64,000 nucleotides of DNA from the NCBI GenBank assembly GCA_900112785.1, contig FONB01000003.1, positions 124,001-188,000 of the forward strand. Reading direction: 5' to 3'. Shown here piece by piece: positions 20,514 to 29,370 of the stretch (the first letter of the stretch is position 1; the number at the start of each line of letters is the position of its first letter). Both the position numbers and the translations under genes were made by a program. Source of the stretch: Phytobacter palmae (lineage in GTDB: Bacteria > Pseudomonadota > Gammaproteobacteria > Enterobacterales > Enterobacteriaceae). The notes beneath the pieces are model-generated. The model had not been told where the DNA came from. It ran no database searches and saw nothing but the letters and a program-made list of their open reading frames with translations.

Positions 20514-21689
20514 TTAAAAAAGATTCAGCCTGGCAATGCGATCCAGCGCGCTTTGCAACGCATCATCCCCCGCCGTCAGGCTAATGCGAATAAACCCTTC
20601 TCCTCCTTGCCCAAAGCCTGTGCCAGGCGCGACCAGCACATGCGCCTCTTGTAACAGCAAGCGGGCAAATTGCTGTGAATTAAATGCGGGAGGTACTGCA
20701 AGCCAGAGGAAAAACGTGCCTTGCGTTTCGCGTACCGGCCAGCGCAGCGCCGCCAGGCGTTGTAACACGCGTTCGCGACGTTGATGGTAGACCGATACCA
20801 GTTGCGCTAAACGCTCAGAGGGAAGGGCGAGTGCCGTGACAGCCGCATCCTGGATCGCGCCAAACACAGTACTGTAACTGTGAGTGTGCAATTTTTTAAA
20901 TGCCCTGATGATCGAGGCGTTACCAACCGCAAAGCCAAAGCGCCAGCCTGCCATATTAAAGGTTTTCGAGAAGGTATAAGTCTCCACTCCCCACGCTTTC
21001 GCGTCGGGTTGTGAGAAGAGGCTCAGCGGAGCGTCTGCGGTATTGCTGCCAATAGCGGCATAGGCAAAATCATGCAGGATGGGCACATGATAACGTTGTG
21101 CAAAGTGCAGCGCATCGGCGAACAGTTCCGGTGTGGCCAGCGCCCCCGTCGGGTTATGGGGATAGTTGAGTACAACCAGCCCGGCGTTGTCGGCAACGTT
21201 ATCCGGTACGTCATTGAAATCAGGCAGGAACTGATTCTCTGCGCTAAGCGGCAGGCCGTAGAAATGTGCCTGCGACTGCAATGCCGCTGAGCGGTATATG
21301 GGGTAGCAGGGATCGGTAGAAATGAGATATTGCCCTGGGCTGAGGACTGCGCGAGGGATCCCGCCCACGCCGATATGCGATCCCTGGAATATCGCCACTT
21401 CACTGTCGGGATCGAGCGCCACGCCATAATGGCGCTGATAAAAGTCGGCAATCGCCTGGCGTACCTGTGGTTTGCCCCAGAATGAGGGGTAACCATGGTT
21501 TTCGCTTCGCTGAGTTGCTGCCTGCACTGAGGCAACCACTTCCGGCGGCGTAGGTTGATCCGGGCTGCCGCTCGAGAGATCGATCAGCGGTAAATCGGGA
21601 GTGTTCACCTGGGCTGCCAGTTTTTCCAGTACACTGAATAAATTCTCTTCCAGCGCATCGACCAGCGGTGAGGCGTTAAAATCAGGCAT
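20514..21689 (-). CDS. Class I PLP-dependent aminotransferase (AlaC/DapL/MalY-like)
   Basis: A 391-residue fold-type I aminotransferase. The PLP lysine is in TFSKTFNMAGWR, with NYPHNPTGA and the C-terminal arginine segment GFIRISLT. The ATG at 21689 was chosen; an upstream TTG at 21713 would add eight residues. The closest families are alanine, LL-diaminopimelate or methionine aminotransferases, and the substrate cannot be fixed from sequence. It is divergent from the metQ-like gene, sharing a 220-base control region, so a sulfur amino acid or its keto acid is an attractive but unproven substrate. Confidence 0.85.
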   Translation of the reverse strand: MPDFNASPLVDALEENLFSVLEKLAAQVNTPDLPLIDLSSGSPDQPTPPEVVASVQAATQRSENHGYPSFWGKPQVRQAIADFYQRHYGVALDPDSEVAIFQGSHIGVGGIPRAVLSPGQYLISTDPCYPIYRSAALQSQAHFYGLPLSAENQFLPDFNDVPDNVADNAGLVVLNYPHNPTGALATPELFADALHFAQRYHVPILHDFAYAAIGSNTADAPLSLFSQPDAKAWGVETYTFSKTFNMAGWRFGFAVGNASIIRAFKKLHTHSYSTVFGAIQDAAVTALALPSERLAQLVSVYHQRRERVLQRLAALRWPVRETQGTFFLWLAVPPAFNSQQFARLLLQEAHVLVAPGTGFGQGGEGFIRISLTAGDDALQSALDRIARLNLF

Positions 21690-21909
21690 GGGTTTCTCGG
21701 ATTTCTTTATCAATATATTCCCATCTTTAATTTATTTTTCAGTATTGTCTAAGCAACAAAATCAGCTATTGATTCCTGGTTTTTGGATATAAATTTCCTG
21801 ATTATATTTATGAGAAAAAAGCAAAATGAAATCCGGTAATGTGACTTACAACGCACTGTCGGCTGTGATTTAATCGATTTTCATTGCACACCAACAGGGA
21901 AAATGCGTT

Positions 21910-22716
21910 ATGAACAAGCCAGTTGTATTAGGTTTTGTCTTTGCTTTATTGTCATCATCTTCATTTCTGGCTGCGGCGCAGGATAATATTATCCGTGTCG
22001 GTTTTAATCCCGGGCCTTATAAAGAACAATTCGAAAAGGGTGTCGCACCATTTCTGATCAAAAAAGGCTATAAAGTCGAATATAAAGACTTTAGCGATGG
22101 TATTCAGGTAAACGATGCGGTTGCCCGTGGCAACATTGAAGCCAATATCATGCAACACCCGGTATACTTGAAATCAGTGAATGAACGTCTGGGCATCGAC
22201 AATATTGGTATCGTGCAGGTGCCGACGCCGCCAATGGGACTGTATGGCGGTAAAATCAAAGCGCTGAAAACCCCGGCGGCAGGCACAGTGATTTCTGTAC
22301 CTAATCAGCCACCTAATGAATACCGTGCCTTGCTGGTGCTGCAAAGCCTGGGTTGGGTAAAACTCAAGCCAGACAGCGATCCGGCCACTTTCTCACAGCG
22401 TAATATCCTTGAAAACCCGTACAAAATTGTCCTCAAAGAGATGGATAACGCGCAACAGGTACGTGCGCTGCCGGATGTGGATTACGGTTTGATTCAGGGC
22501 AACTTTGCTGTCTCCAGCGGCCTGAAACTCAATTCGGCGCTGCAGCTTGAAACACCGGTAAGCCAGTTTATTAACGTCGTTACTATTGCCGGGAAAAATA
22601 AAGACGCACAGTTTGCTAAAGATATTGTTGCCGGGTACCACTCAGCCGATTTCAAAAATTATATTTTGACGCACGAGCAATATAACGGTTATTTGCAGCC
22701 TGATTATTTGAAATGA
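21910..22716 (+). CDS. MetQ/NlpA-family substrate-binding protein, not lipidated
   Basis: A 268-residue periplasmic binding protein of the MetQ/NlpA family, with FNPGPYKEQFEKGVAPFLIKKGY near the N terminus, the ligand-contact region NIMQHPVYL and NQPPNEYRAL. The signal peptide ends LAAAQDN and lacks a lipobox cysteine, unlike E. coli MetQ, so it should be a soluble periplasmic protein. Its stop overlaps the metN-like start (ATGA). Methionine or a derivative (sulfoxide, D-isomer) is the likely ligand by family. Confidence 0.88.
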   Translation: MNKPVVLGFVFALLSSSSFLAAAQDNIIRVGFNPGPYKEQFEKGVAPFLIKKGYKVEYKDFSDGIQVNDAVARGNIEANIMQHPVYLKSVNERLGIDNIGIVQVPTPPMGLYGGKIKALKTPAAGTVISVPNQPPNEYRALLVLQSLGWVKLKPDSDPATFSQRNILENPYKIVLKEMDNAQQVRALPDVDYGLIQGNFAVSSGLKLNSALQLETPVSQFINVVTIAGKNKDAQFAKDIVAGYHSADFKNYILTHEQYNGYLQPDYLK

Positions 22717-23738
22717 ACAATGCAATGATTGAGTTTCGCCATGTCAGTAAGACATTCTCCAGAAATGGAAACCCGGTTCTGGCATTAAAGGACATTAACC
22801 TTAGTATTGCTAAGGGCGATATTTTCGGGATTATTGGTTATAGCGGTGCAGGAAAAAGTACCTTGCTACGTTTAATCAATCGTCTCGAATCGCCAGGCCA
22901 GGGAGAGGTGGTGATTAATGGCGAAGTATTGCAGGAATTTAGCGGTAAACGTCTGCGTGCCGTCAAGAAAGACATTGGCATGATCTTTCAGAACTTTAAT
23001 TTGCTGAATTCAAAAACGGTTTTCCATAACGTAGCCATTCCGCTCATTTTACAGGGACGTGATAAGGCGTTTATTCAGGCACGCGTGACGGAGTTGCTGG
23101 AATTCGTCAATCTCAGCGACAAAATGCACAGCTTCCCGAACGAATTATCGGGTGGGCAAAAACAACGTGTCGGTATTGCCCGTGCGTTGGCGACCAACCC
23201 ATCCGTTTTATTGTGTGATGAAGCGACATCGGCGCTGGATCCTCATACTACCGTGCAGATCTTACTGCTATTGCAGGAGATCAACCGCCGCTATGGCATC
23301 ACCATTGTGCTCATCACGCATGAAATGTCGGTTATTCAGAAGATCTGTAACAAGGTCGCGGTGATGCAAAACGGCAGCATTGTGGAACAGGGAGAGGTCT
23401 TTAGTCTGTTTGCCCAGCCGCAGCATTCGGTCACCGCCAGCTTCGTGCAGTCGGTGATTCACGACAAGCTGCCGGAGCGGGTTTCCGCTGTGCTGCAACG
23501 GGACAACGGCGCGCAGGCTCTGCGTCTCGAGTTTGTTGGCGAAACGGCGCAGCAGCCCATCATCAACCGCATCATCAAGGACTATGCCATCGAAGTGAAT
23601 ATCCTCTTTGCCAGTATGTCCGAAGTCCAGGGGCGGATTCTGGGGTTCATGATCGTGCAGATTCTTGGTGAGCCAGAGCAAACCGACAGCGCCATCGCCC
23701 ACCTTCGCGATGCAGGAGTGAAAATCACCCATGTTTGA
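22713..23738 (+). CDS. MetN-type ABC transporter ATPase with NIL domain
   Basis: A 341-residue ABC ATPase. Walker A is GYSGAGKST, the signature is LSGGQKQRVGIARAL, and Walker B is VLLCDEATSALD. The C-terminal 80 residues (from LRLEFVGETAQ) form a NIL domain, which in E. coli MetN senses cytoplasmic methionine and shuts the transporter (transinhibition). The stop overlaps the metI-like start by 8 bases. This is a second methionine-type importer; the standard metNIQ operon is expected elsewhere. Confidence 0.92.
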   Translation: MNNAMIEFRHVSKTFSRNGNPVLALKDINLSIAKGDIFGIIGYSGAGKSTLLRLINRLESPGQGEVVINGEVLQEFSGKRLRAVKKDIGMIFQNFNLLNSKTVFHNVAIPLILQGRDKAFIQARVTELLEFVNLSDKMHSFPNELSGGQKQRVGIARALATNPSVLLCDEATSALDPHTTVQILLLLQEINRRYGITIVLITHEMSVIQKICNKVAVMQNGSIVEQGEVFSLFAQPQHSVTASFVQSVIHDKLPERVSAVLQRDNGAQALRLEFVGETAQQPIINRIIKDYAIEVNILFASMSEVQGRILGFMIVQILGEPEQTDSAIAHLRDAGVKITHV

Positions 23739-24399
23739 ATTTATTGACACTGCCGTCACCGGCGATCAATTCCTGCTGGCATTGCACGACACCCTGGTGA
23801 TGATTGCCGTTTCGCTGGGTTTCGGTTCCCTGCTCGGCATCCCGCTGGGCATTGTGCTGGTGGTTTGCCGCCCTGGCGGGATTCTGCCAAACCAGTTTGT
23901 GCACCAGGTGCTGAACCCGACGATTAACGTTGTTCGCTCGCTGCCGTTTATCATTTTGCTGATCACTATTCTGCCCTTTACCCGTCTGGTGGTGGGCACC
24001 ACTATCGGTACGGCAGGTGCGATCGTGCCGCTGATTGTCTTTATTGCGCCCTATATTTCCCGGCTGGTTGAAAGCTCGCTGCTGGAGGTGGACGAGGGGA
24101 TCCTTGAGGCCGCCGATGCCATGGGCGCCACCGCCTTACAGACCATCTGGCACTTTATGCTGCCGGAAGCGGCATCATCTCTGATTCTGGCTCTTACTAC
24201 CGCCACCATTGGCCTGCTGGGCGCGACCGCCATGGCCGGAACCGTGGGCGGCGGCGGTATCGGCGATTTAGCCATTACCTACGGTTATCAGCGTTTTGAT
24301 GCCTTTGCCACCCTGGTCACCGCGCTGGTGCTGATTGTCATTGTTCAGCTAATCCAGACCCTCGGAACCCGCTTTGCTCGCCGTATTCGCCGCGAGTGA
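23731..24399 (+). CDS. MetI-type ABC transporter permease
   Basis: A 222-residue permease with five membrane helices and the coupling EAA loop ILEAADAMGATALQTIW. Length and arrangement match E. coli MetI. Third gene of the metQNI-like operon, followed after 31 bases by a luxS-like gene with its own AGGAGAG ribosome-binding site. Confidence 0.93.
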   Translation: MFEFIDTAVTGDQFLLALHDTLVMIAVSLGFGSLLGIPLGIVLVVCRPGGILPNQFVHQVLNPTINVVRSLPFIILLITILPFTRLVVGTTIGTAGAIVPLIVFIAPYISRLVESSLLEVDEGILEAADAMGATALQTIWHFMLPEAASSLILALTTATIGLLGATAMAGTVGGGGIGDLAITYGYQRFDAFATLVTALVLIVIVQLIQTLGTRFARRIRRE

Positions 24400-24430
24400 G
24401 GCTGCTATTTCATCTATTCAGGAGAGCAAC

Positions 24431-24886
24431 ATGCCAGTTGTAGAGAGCTTTACCCTCGACCATACCAAAGTCAAAGCCCCGTATGTCCGCGTTGCGGGGT
24501 ATGAACGCCACCGGCTTGGCAGCGTGGTGCAGAAGTTTGATTTACGTTTCCTGCAACCCAATGTTGATGCCATTCCTACCGCTGCGCTGCACACCCTGGA
24601 ACATCTGCTGGCGTTTGGTCTGCGTGAAGAGCTGGAAGGGGTAATCGATATTTCACCAATGGGCTGCCGTACCGGTTTCTATCTGATCCTGTGGGATGAG
24701 CACGACCCGAAACAGATCGCGGCGGCGCTGACGCGGGTCTTGCAGCGCGTGCTTAGCGCAACAGATGTGCCTGCGGTTACGCCGCTTGCCTGCGGCAACT
24801 ATCGCGATCACTCGCTGTTCTCGGCCCAGGAGTACGCAAAGCTGGTACTGGATGCCGGTATCAGCGACGACCCGTTTCGGGAATAA
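24431..24886 (+). CDS. Short LuxS paralogue (S-ribosylhomocysteinase-like)
   Basis: A 151-residue LuxS-family protein. LuxS splits S-ribosylhomocysteine into homocysteine and DPD, the precursor of autoinducer-2. All key residues are present: Ser6, His11, Arg39, the zinc ligands His54 and His58 in HTLEHL, Glu57, the catalytic Cys79 in GCRTGFY and zinc ligand Cys121 in ACGNY. It is about 20 residues shorter than E. coli LuxS (171) and diverged outside the motifs, closer in length to Gram-positive LuxS. It sits inside a methionine-transport operon, 31 bases after metI and 3 before the dehydrogenase gene. The usual enteric luxS beside gshA is not here, so this is probably a second copy. Confidence 0.88.
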   Translation: MPVVESFTLDHTKVKAPYVRVAGYERHRLGSVVQKFDLRFLQPNVDAIPTAALHTLEHLLAFGLREELEGVIDISPMGCRTGFYLILWDEHDPKQIAAALTRVLQRVLSATDVPAVTPLACGNYRDHSLFSAQEYAKLVLDAGISDDPFRE

Positions 24887-24889
24887 GCG

Positions 24890-25651
24890 ATGATTGCCCT
24901 CGATTTTAGCGGCCAGACCGCAGTGGTGACGGGCGGTTTACAGGGGATTGGCAAAGCCATTGCGGCGCTGTTGCATCGGGGCGGGGCAAACGTGGTGGTC
25001 GGTGATATCGCCGCCAGGGCGCGGGAGCAGAGCCTGCGCCAGCTAGTGCTGCGTTCTGATGTTTCCTCTCGCGAACAGGCCCATCAGCTCATTGATGCCG
25101 CCGTGGAGACCTTCGGCGGCGTGGATATCCTGGTCAATAGCTGCGGCGTATCGGCGATGAGCGCCGTCGATGCCATGAGCGAGGCTGACTGGCAGCGCAT
25201 TCTGGATGTGAACGTCAAAGCCATTGGCTGGCTTTCCGAGGCGGCCATTCCGCTGATGCGGGCCAGACAGGCGGGACGCATCATCAATATCGCCTCGCAA
25301 GCGGGCAAAAATGGCTACCGGTTGATGGGGCAGTATGTGGCGTCTAAACATGCGGTCCTCGGCCTGACCAAAGTGATGGCCATCGAACTCGCCCGTGACA
25401 ATATTCTGGTGAACGCGGTGTGTCCTGGCATTGTCGAGACAGAGATGAAATGGCGCGAGCGCCGGGAAGGCGCAGAGTTACGCGGTATGACGCCGGAAGA
25501 GATCTATGCCGAAGATTGTTCACAGGTGCTGCTGGGACGTACGGCGCAGCCAGAAGATGTGGCAGGTGTGGTGGCGTTTCTGGCCAGCCCGCTGGCGGCC
25601 TATATGACCGGGCAGTCGATTAATGTGACCGGTGGGATGACGATGCACTAA
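24890..25651 (+). CDS. Short-chain dehydrogenase/reductase
   Basis: A 253-residue classical SDR: cofactor motif TGGLQGIGK, NSCG in place of the usual NNAG, the catalytic Ser of NIASQAGKNG, and YVASKHA with the catalytic Tyr and Lys. An acidic residue after the second strand (VGDIAA) suggests NAD preference. The end LAAYMTGQSINVTGGMTMH is typical. The start is 3 bases after the luxS-like stop, so it is co-translated with it. The substrate is unknown; context points to a polyol or sugar-like product of sulfur metabolism. Confidence 0.88.
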   Translation: MIALDFSGQTAVVTGGLQGIGKAIAALLHRGGANVVVGDIAARAREQSLRQLVLRSDVSSREQAHQLIDAAVETFGGVDILVNSCGVSAMSAVDAMSEADWQRILDVNVKAIGWLSEAAIPLMRARQAGRIINIASQAGKNGYRLMGQYVASKHAVLGLTKVMAIELARDNILVNAVCPGIVETEMKWRERREGAELRGMTPEEIYAEDCSQVLLGRTAQPEDVAGVVAFLASPLAAYMTGQSINVTGGMTMH

Positions 25652-25791
25652 AAACCTGCCTGACAGGCTATTTTTTGCCATTTTGGATCAGGGCAGCGCT
25701 CATAAGCCTCACGGACTACGTGTACGTTCCGGTTGTTGCGCGCTGTCCGTGTCCAGACTACCTGCAACAATAGCGCCTGCCGGGCAGGTTT
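25652..25791 (+). promoter_or_regulatory. Structured leader of the molybdoenzyme gene, candidate Moco riboswitch
   Basis: The 158 bases between the dehydrogenase stop and the BisC-like start form a strongly structured RNA. The ends pair perfectly (AAACCTGCC at 25652-25660 with GGCAGGTTT at 25783-25791), and an inner helix CACGGAC (25710-25716) pairs with GTCCGTG (25745-25751). The ribosome-binding site GAGGTA follows 10 bases after the outer helix. Moco RNA motifs are known upstream of molybdenum cofactor enzymes; the assignment here rests on position and architecture, not on a model search. Confidence 0.5.
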
Positions 25792-25809
25792 CATTTCTGA
25801 GGTATCACT

Positions 25810-28134
25810 ATGAAACCCGAGCAACTTGCGGTAATGCACTGGGGAACCTACCGGGTCACCACCAATAACGGCAAACTGACTGCTGTCAGCCCGGTGGCGT
25901 GGGACAGCAATCCGTCGCGTATCGGGCAGTCGCTGCCGGGCGCGGTGCAGGGAACCTCACGCGTACGCCGTCCGGCGGTGCGGGAAGGCTTTCTGAAAGG
26001 GGGCGCCGCCTCGCGGGATGGGCGCGGGCGTGAGCCTTTTGTCGAAGTAAGCTGGGAGCAGGCGTTGACGCTGGTGGCCGATGAACTCGCCAGGGTGAAA
26101 AGCGAGCGAGGCAATGAGGCAATTTACGGCGGCTCTTATGGCTGGTCCAGCGCCGGACGTTTTCATCATGCGCAGAGTCAGCTTCACCGCTTTCTCAATT
26201 TCTTTGGCGGCTATACGGGCAGCACCAATACGTACAGTATTGCCGCCGGGGAGCGCATTTTGCCGCATATACTCGGCGATCTCGATACCTTGCAGCGCCA
26301 GCACACCCACTGGCGGGTACTGGCGGAACACTGTGAGCTGTTTGTCGCCATCGGCGGGTTGCCACTGCGTAATGCACAGGTTAACGGCGGCGGGGCCAAC
26401 GATCATGCTCTGCAACACTGGCTGACGACGCTGCGCGCTAACGGCACCCGTTTTATCAATATCAGCCCGGTACAAAACGATCTCTCGGCTGTACCGGACG
26501 CCAACTGGCTGGCCGTGAAACCCGGCAGTGATACCGCACTGCTGCTGGCGCTAAGTCAGGTGCTGATTGCTGATGGGCTATATGACCAGGCATTTGTCGA
26601 CAGCCACACGGTCGGGTTCGCCCCTTTCCGTGATTATCTTTTTGGCCGGGGTGATGGTGTGGTGAAAAGCCCGGAATGGGCAGAGCCCAGAACCGGACTT
26701 GCCGCCGGGGTGATCCGCCATCTGGCCCATGAGATGGCACGGCACCGCACGATGATCAACATTGCCTGGTCTGTTCAGCGTGCCCGACAGGGAGAACAGA
26801 CCTTCTGGGCGACGGTGGCGTTAACCGCGCTGCTGGGGCAGATTGGCACACCCGGCGGTGGGCTGGGCTTTGGCTACGCCTCAACCAACCTTGCGGGAGC
26901 TGACCGGCGCCTCTTCTCCGGCCCACGTTTGCCCCAGGGGCGTAATCCGGTTGAGGGAAAAATCCCTGTCGCCCGTTTTTCCGACATGCTGTTGCACCCC
27001 GGCGAACCCTATGAATTTGACGGACAGACCCATTTTTACCCGGACATTCGCTTTGTCTACTGGGCGGGCGGCAATGTCTTTCATCATCATCAGGATCTGA
27101 ACAAGCTGGTGCGCGCCTGGCGGCGTCCCCAAACCATTGTGGTCCACGAACAGTACTGGACGGCGCAGGCGAAATTCGCCGATATCGTCTTGCCGGCCAC
27201 CACCTCGCTTGAGCGTGAGGACATCGGCAGCGCCAGTAATGATGGCTTTATGATTGCCATGCGTCAGCATATTCCGCCGTTTGCCGATGCGCGTGACGAC
27301 TATGCTATTTTCAGCGCTCTGGCTGACCGTCTCGGGTTTGGTGAGGCCTACACCGAAGGACGGGATGTCAGAGCCTGGTTGCAGCTTATCTATGAGCAGT
27401 CGCGCCCCCGCGCTGAGGCAGAAGGGATCGCACTTCCGGCGTTCGATGATTTCTGGCAGCAGGGCATTCTGGAGTTCCCGCGCCCCGACGAGCCACAGAT
27501 CCTGCTTAAGGCATTCCGTGACGACCCGCGCAAGGCCCCTCTTGCTACCCCTTCCGGCAAAATAGAGCTTTTTTCGCAGACGATTGCCGATTTTGGCTAC
27601 GAAGAGTGTCCGGGGCATCCGTACTGGCACGAACCGGAGGCGCAATATCAGCACTCCATCGCCTGTGAATGGCCGCTGCATTTGCTCTCCAGTCAGCCGC
27701 GTACCCGTCTGCACAGCCAGTACGATCACGGTAGCGTAAGCCGGGAGACCAAAATTGCCGGACGTGAGCCGCTGTGGATGCATCCGCACGATGCCGCCGC
27801 GCGCGGTATTCACGACGGCGACATCGTGAAAGTGTTCAATACTCGAGGTGCGCTACTGGCCGGGGTGAAACTCAGTGAGGCCATCCGGCCCGGCGTAGTG
27901 CAGATGTCCACCGGCGCCTGGTATGACCCGGTGAATACAGAAGAGGAGCAGCCACTGGACAAACACGGTAATCCCAATGTGTTAACCGAAGATCGCGGTA
28001 GTTCACGTCTGGGACAAGGGTGTACCGCACAGAGTTGCCGGGTGGAACTGGAGAGGTTTGAGGGGCCATTACCCGAGGTAACGGCCTGGGAACCGCCTGT
28101 TTTTGTCACGCTCACGCAACAAAAACAGGGGTGA
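25810..28134 (+). CDS. BisC/TorZ-type molybdopterin oxidoreductase (biotin or methionine sulfoxide reductase)
   Basis: A 774-residue enzyme of the DMSO reductase family, close in length to E. coli BisC (777). There is no Tat signal and no N-terminal iron-sulfur motif, so it is cytoplasmic. The molybdenum-ligand serine is expected in YGGSYGWSSAGRFHHAQ (about residue 115), and cofactor-binding segments such as PSGKIELFSQTIADFGY and GVVQMSTGAWYDP are present. BisC-type enzymes reduce biotin sulfoxide and methionine-S-sulfoxide. Beside a methionine-type importer, methionine sulfoxide is the more likely substrate. Confidence 0.85.
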   Translation: MKPEQLAVMHWGTYRVTTNNGKLTAVSPVAWDSNPSRIGQSLPGAVQGTSRVRRPAVREGFLKGGAASRDGRGREPFVEVSWEQALTLVADELARVKSERGNEAIYGGSYGWSSAGRFHHAQSQLHRFLNFFGGYTGSTNTYSIAAGERILPHILGDLDTLQRQHTHWRVLAEHCELFVAIGGLPLRNAQVNGGGANDHALQHWLTTLRANGTRFINISPVQNDLSAVPDANWLAVKPGSDTALLLALSQVLIADGLYDQAFVDSHTVGFAPFRDYLFGRGDGVVKSPEWAEPRTGLAAGVIRHLAHEMARHRTMINIAWSVQRARQGEQTFWATVALTALLGQIGTPGGGLGFGYASTNLAGADRRLFSGPRLPQGRNPVEGKIPVARFSDMLLHPGEPYEFDGQTHFYPDIRFVYWAGGNVFHHHQDLNKLVRAWRRPQTIVVHEQYWTAQAKFADIVLPATTSLEREDIGSASNDGFMIAMRQHIPPFADARDDYAIFSALADRLGFGEAYTEGRDVRAWLQLIYEQSRPRAEAEGIALPAFDDFWQQGILEFPRPDEPQILLKAFRDDPRKAPLATPSGKIELFSQTIADFGYEECPGHPYWHEPEAQYQHSIACEWPLHLLSSQPRTRLHSQYDHGSVSRETKIAGREPLWMHPHDAAARGIHDGDIVKVFNTRGALLAGVKLSEAIRPGVVQMSTGAWYDPVNTEEEQPLDKHGNPNVLTEDRGSSRLGQGCTAQSCRVELERFEGPLPEVTAWEPPVFVTLTQQKQG

Positions 28135-28138
28135 TGCG

Positions 28139-29338
28139 TTATTGCACGGCGGCAAAGGCCGAGGCTACGCGCGCAATATTGCCGTGATTAAGGCCCGCCA
28201 CGCAGACACGGCCACTGGCAATCAGGTAAACCCCGTAGGCTTCACGCAATTTCTCTACCTGTTCAACGCTGAACCCTGTGTAACTGAACATTCCGCGCTG
28301 GGTGAGCAGGTAGGTAAAGTCGTGTGCTGGCAGGGCATCTTTAAGGACATCCACCAGCGCCTGGCGCATTTCGCTGATGCGGGTGCGCATGGCGTCCACT
28401 TCGGCACGCCACAGGGCGTTTAATTCCGGGTCATTGAGCACCGTGGAGACCACCTGCGCACCAAAGTTCGGCGGGCTGGAGTAGTTGCGACGTACGGTGG
28501 CTTTTAACTGGCCCAGCACGCGTCCGGCGGCATCGGCATCTTCACACACCACGGACAGCCCGCCCACGCGCTCGCCGTACAGGGAGAATATTTTGGAAAA
28601 TGAGTTGCTGACCAGTGCAGGCAAACCGGTGCTGGCGATAGCGCGAATGGCGTAGGCATCATCTTCCAGACCTGCGCCAAAGCCCTGATAGGCGATGTCG
28701 AGGAACGGGATCAGATCGCGGGAAATCAGCACTTCAATCACTTCATCCCACTGCGCATTCGTCAGGTCCGCGCCCGTCGGGTTATGGCAGCACGGGTGCA
28801 GCAGCACGATACTGCGCGGCGGTAACTCTTTTAATGTGTTGAGCATGCCGCTGAAATCGACACCGCGCGTGGCGTTATCGAAGTACGGGTAGGTGTGTAC
28901 GTTAAACCCGGCGCCGGCAAAAATAGCGATATGGTTTTCCCAGGTCGGATCGCTGACCCACACATCGGAGTCCGGGAAGTAGCGTTTGAGAAAATCGGCA
29001 CCCACTTTCAGCGCACCGGAGCCGCCCAGTGTCTGGATAGTGGCGATACGCCCTGCGTTCAATGCCGGATGGTTTTTGCCAAACAGCAACGTCTGAATGG
29101 CGCTGCGATAAGGGGCAAAACCTTCCATCGGCAAATAGAGGCTGGCTTTTTGCGGCTGGCTCCGCAGGCGGGTCTCAGCCTCTTGTACTGCCTTAAGGCA
29201 GGGAATGACCGCCTGCTCATCGTAATACAGCCCGATGCTGAGATTCACTTTGTCAGTGCGGTTGTCCTGATGGAAAGTCTCCATCAACGACAGGATAGGG
29301 TCGCCCGCGTAGGCGTCAACATTCTGGAACACAGTCAC
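28139..29338 (-). CDS. Aromatic/aspartate aminotransferase (TyrB paralogue)
   Basis: A 399-residue aminotransferase of the AspC/TyrB family. The PLP lysine is in [18 protein letters not shown], with [12 protein letters not shown] and [13 protein letters not shown] near the C terminus. TyrB transfers amino groups to aromatic keto acids and also makes methionine from 4-methylthio-2-oxobutyrate. The gene converges on the molybdoenzyme gene with 4 bases between stops, and lies 32 bases after the yitT-like gene on its strand. Probably a second copy of tyrB, linked to the permease and regulator that follow. Confidence 0.88.
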   Translation of the reverse strand: MTVFQNVDAYAGDPILSLMETFHQDNRTDKVNLSIGLYYDEQAVIPCLKAVQEAETRLRSQPQKASLYLPMEGFAPYRSAIQTLLFGKNHPALNAGRIATIQTLGGSGALKVGADFLKRYFPDSDVWVSDPTWENHIAIFAGAGFNVHTYPYFDNATRGVDFSGMLNTLKELPPRSIVLLHPCCHNPTGADLTNAQWDEVIEVLISRDLIPFLDIAYQGFGAGLEDDAYAIRAIASTGLPALVSNSFSKIFSLYGERVGGLSVVCEDADAAGRVLGQLKATVRRNYSSPPNFGAQVVSTVLNDPELNALWRAEVDAMRTRISEMRQALVDVLKDALPAHDFTYLLTQRGMFSYTGFSVEQVEKLREAYGVYLIASGRVCVAGLNHGNIARVASAFAAVQ

Positions 29339-29370
29339 TACTCCTGAAATTACAGTCAGAGGTCAGTCCA

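Noticed and set aside
26881-27813. 310-residue ORF opposite the molybdoenzyme gene
   Set aside because: Shadow frame in GC-rich coding sequence without domain features.
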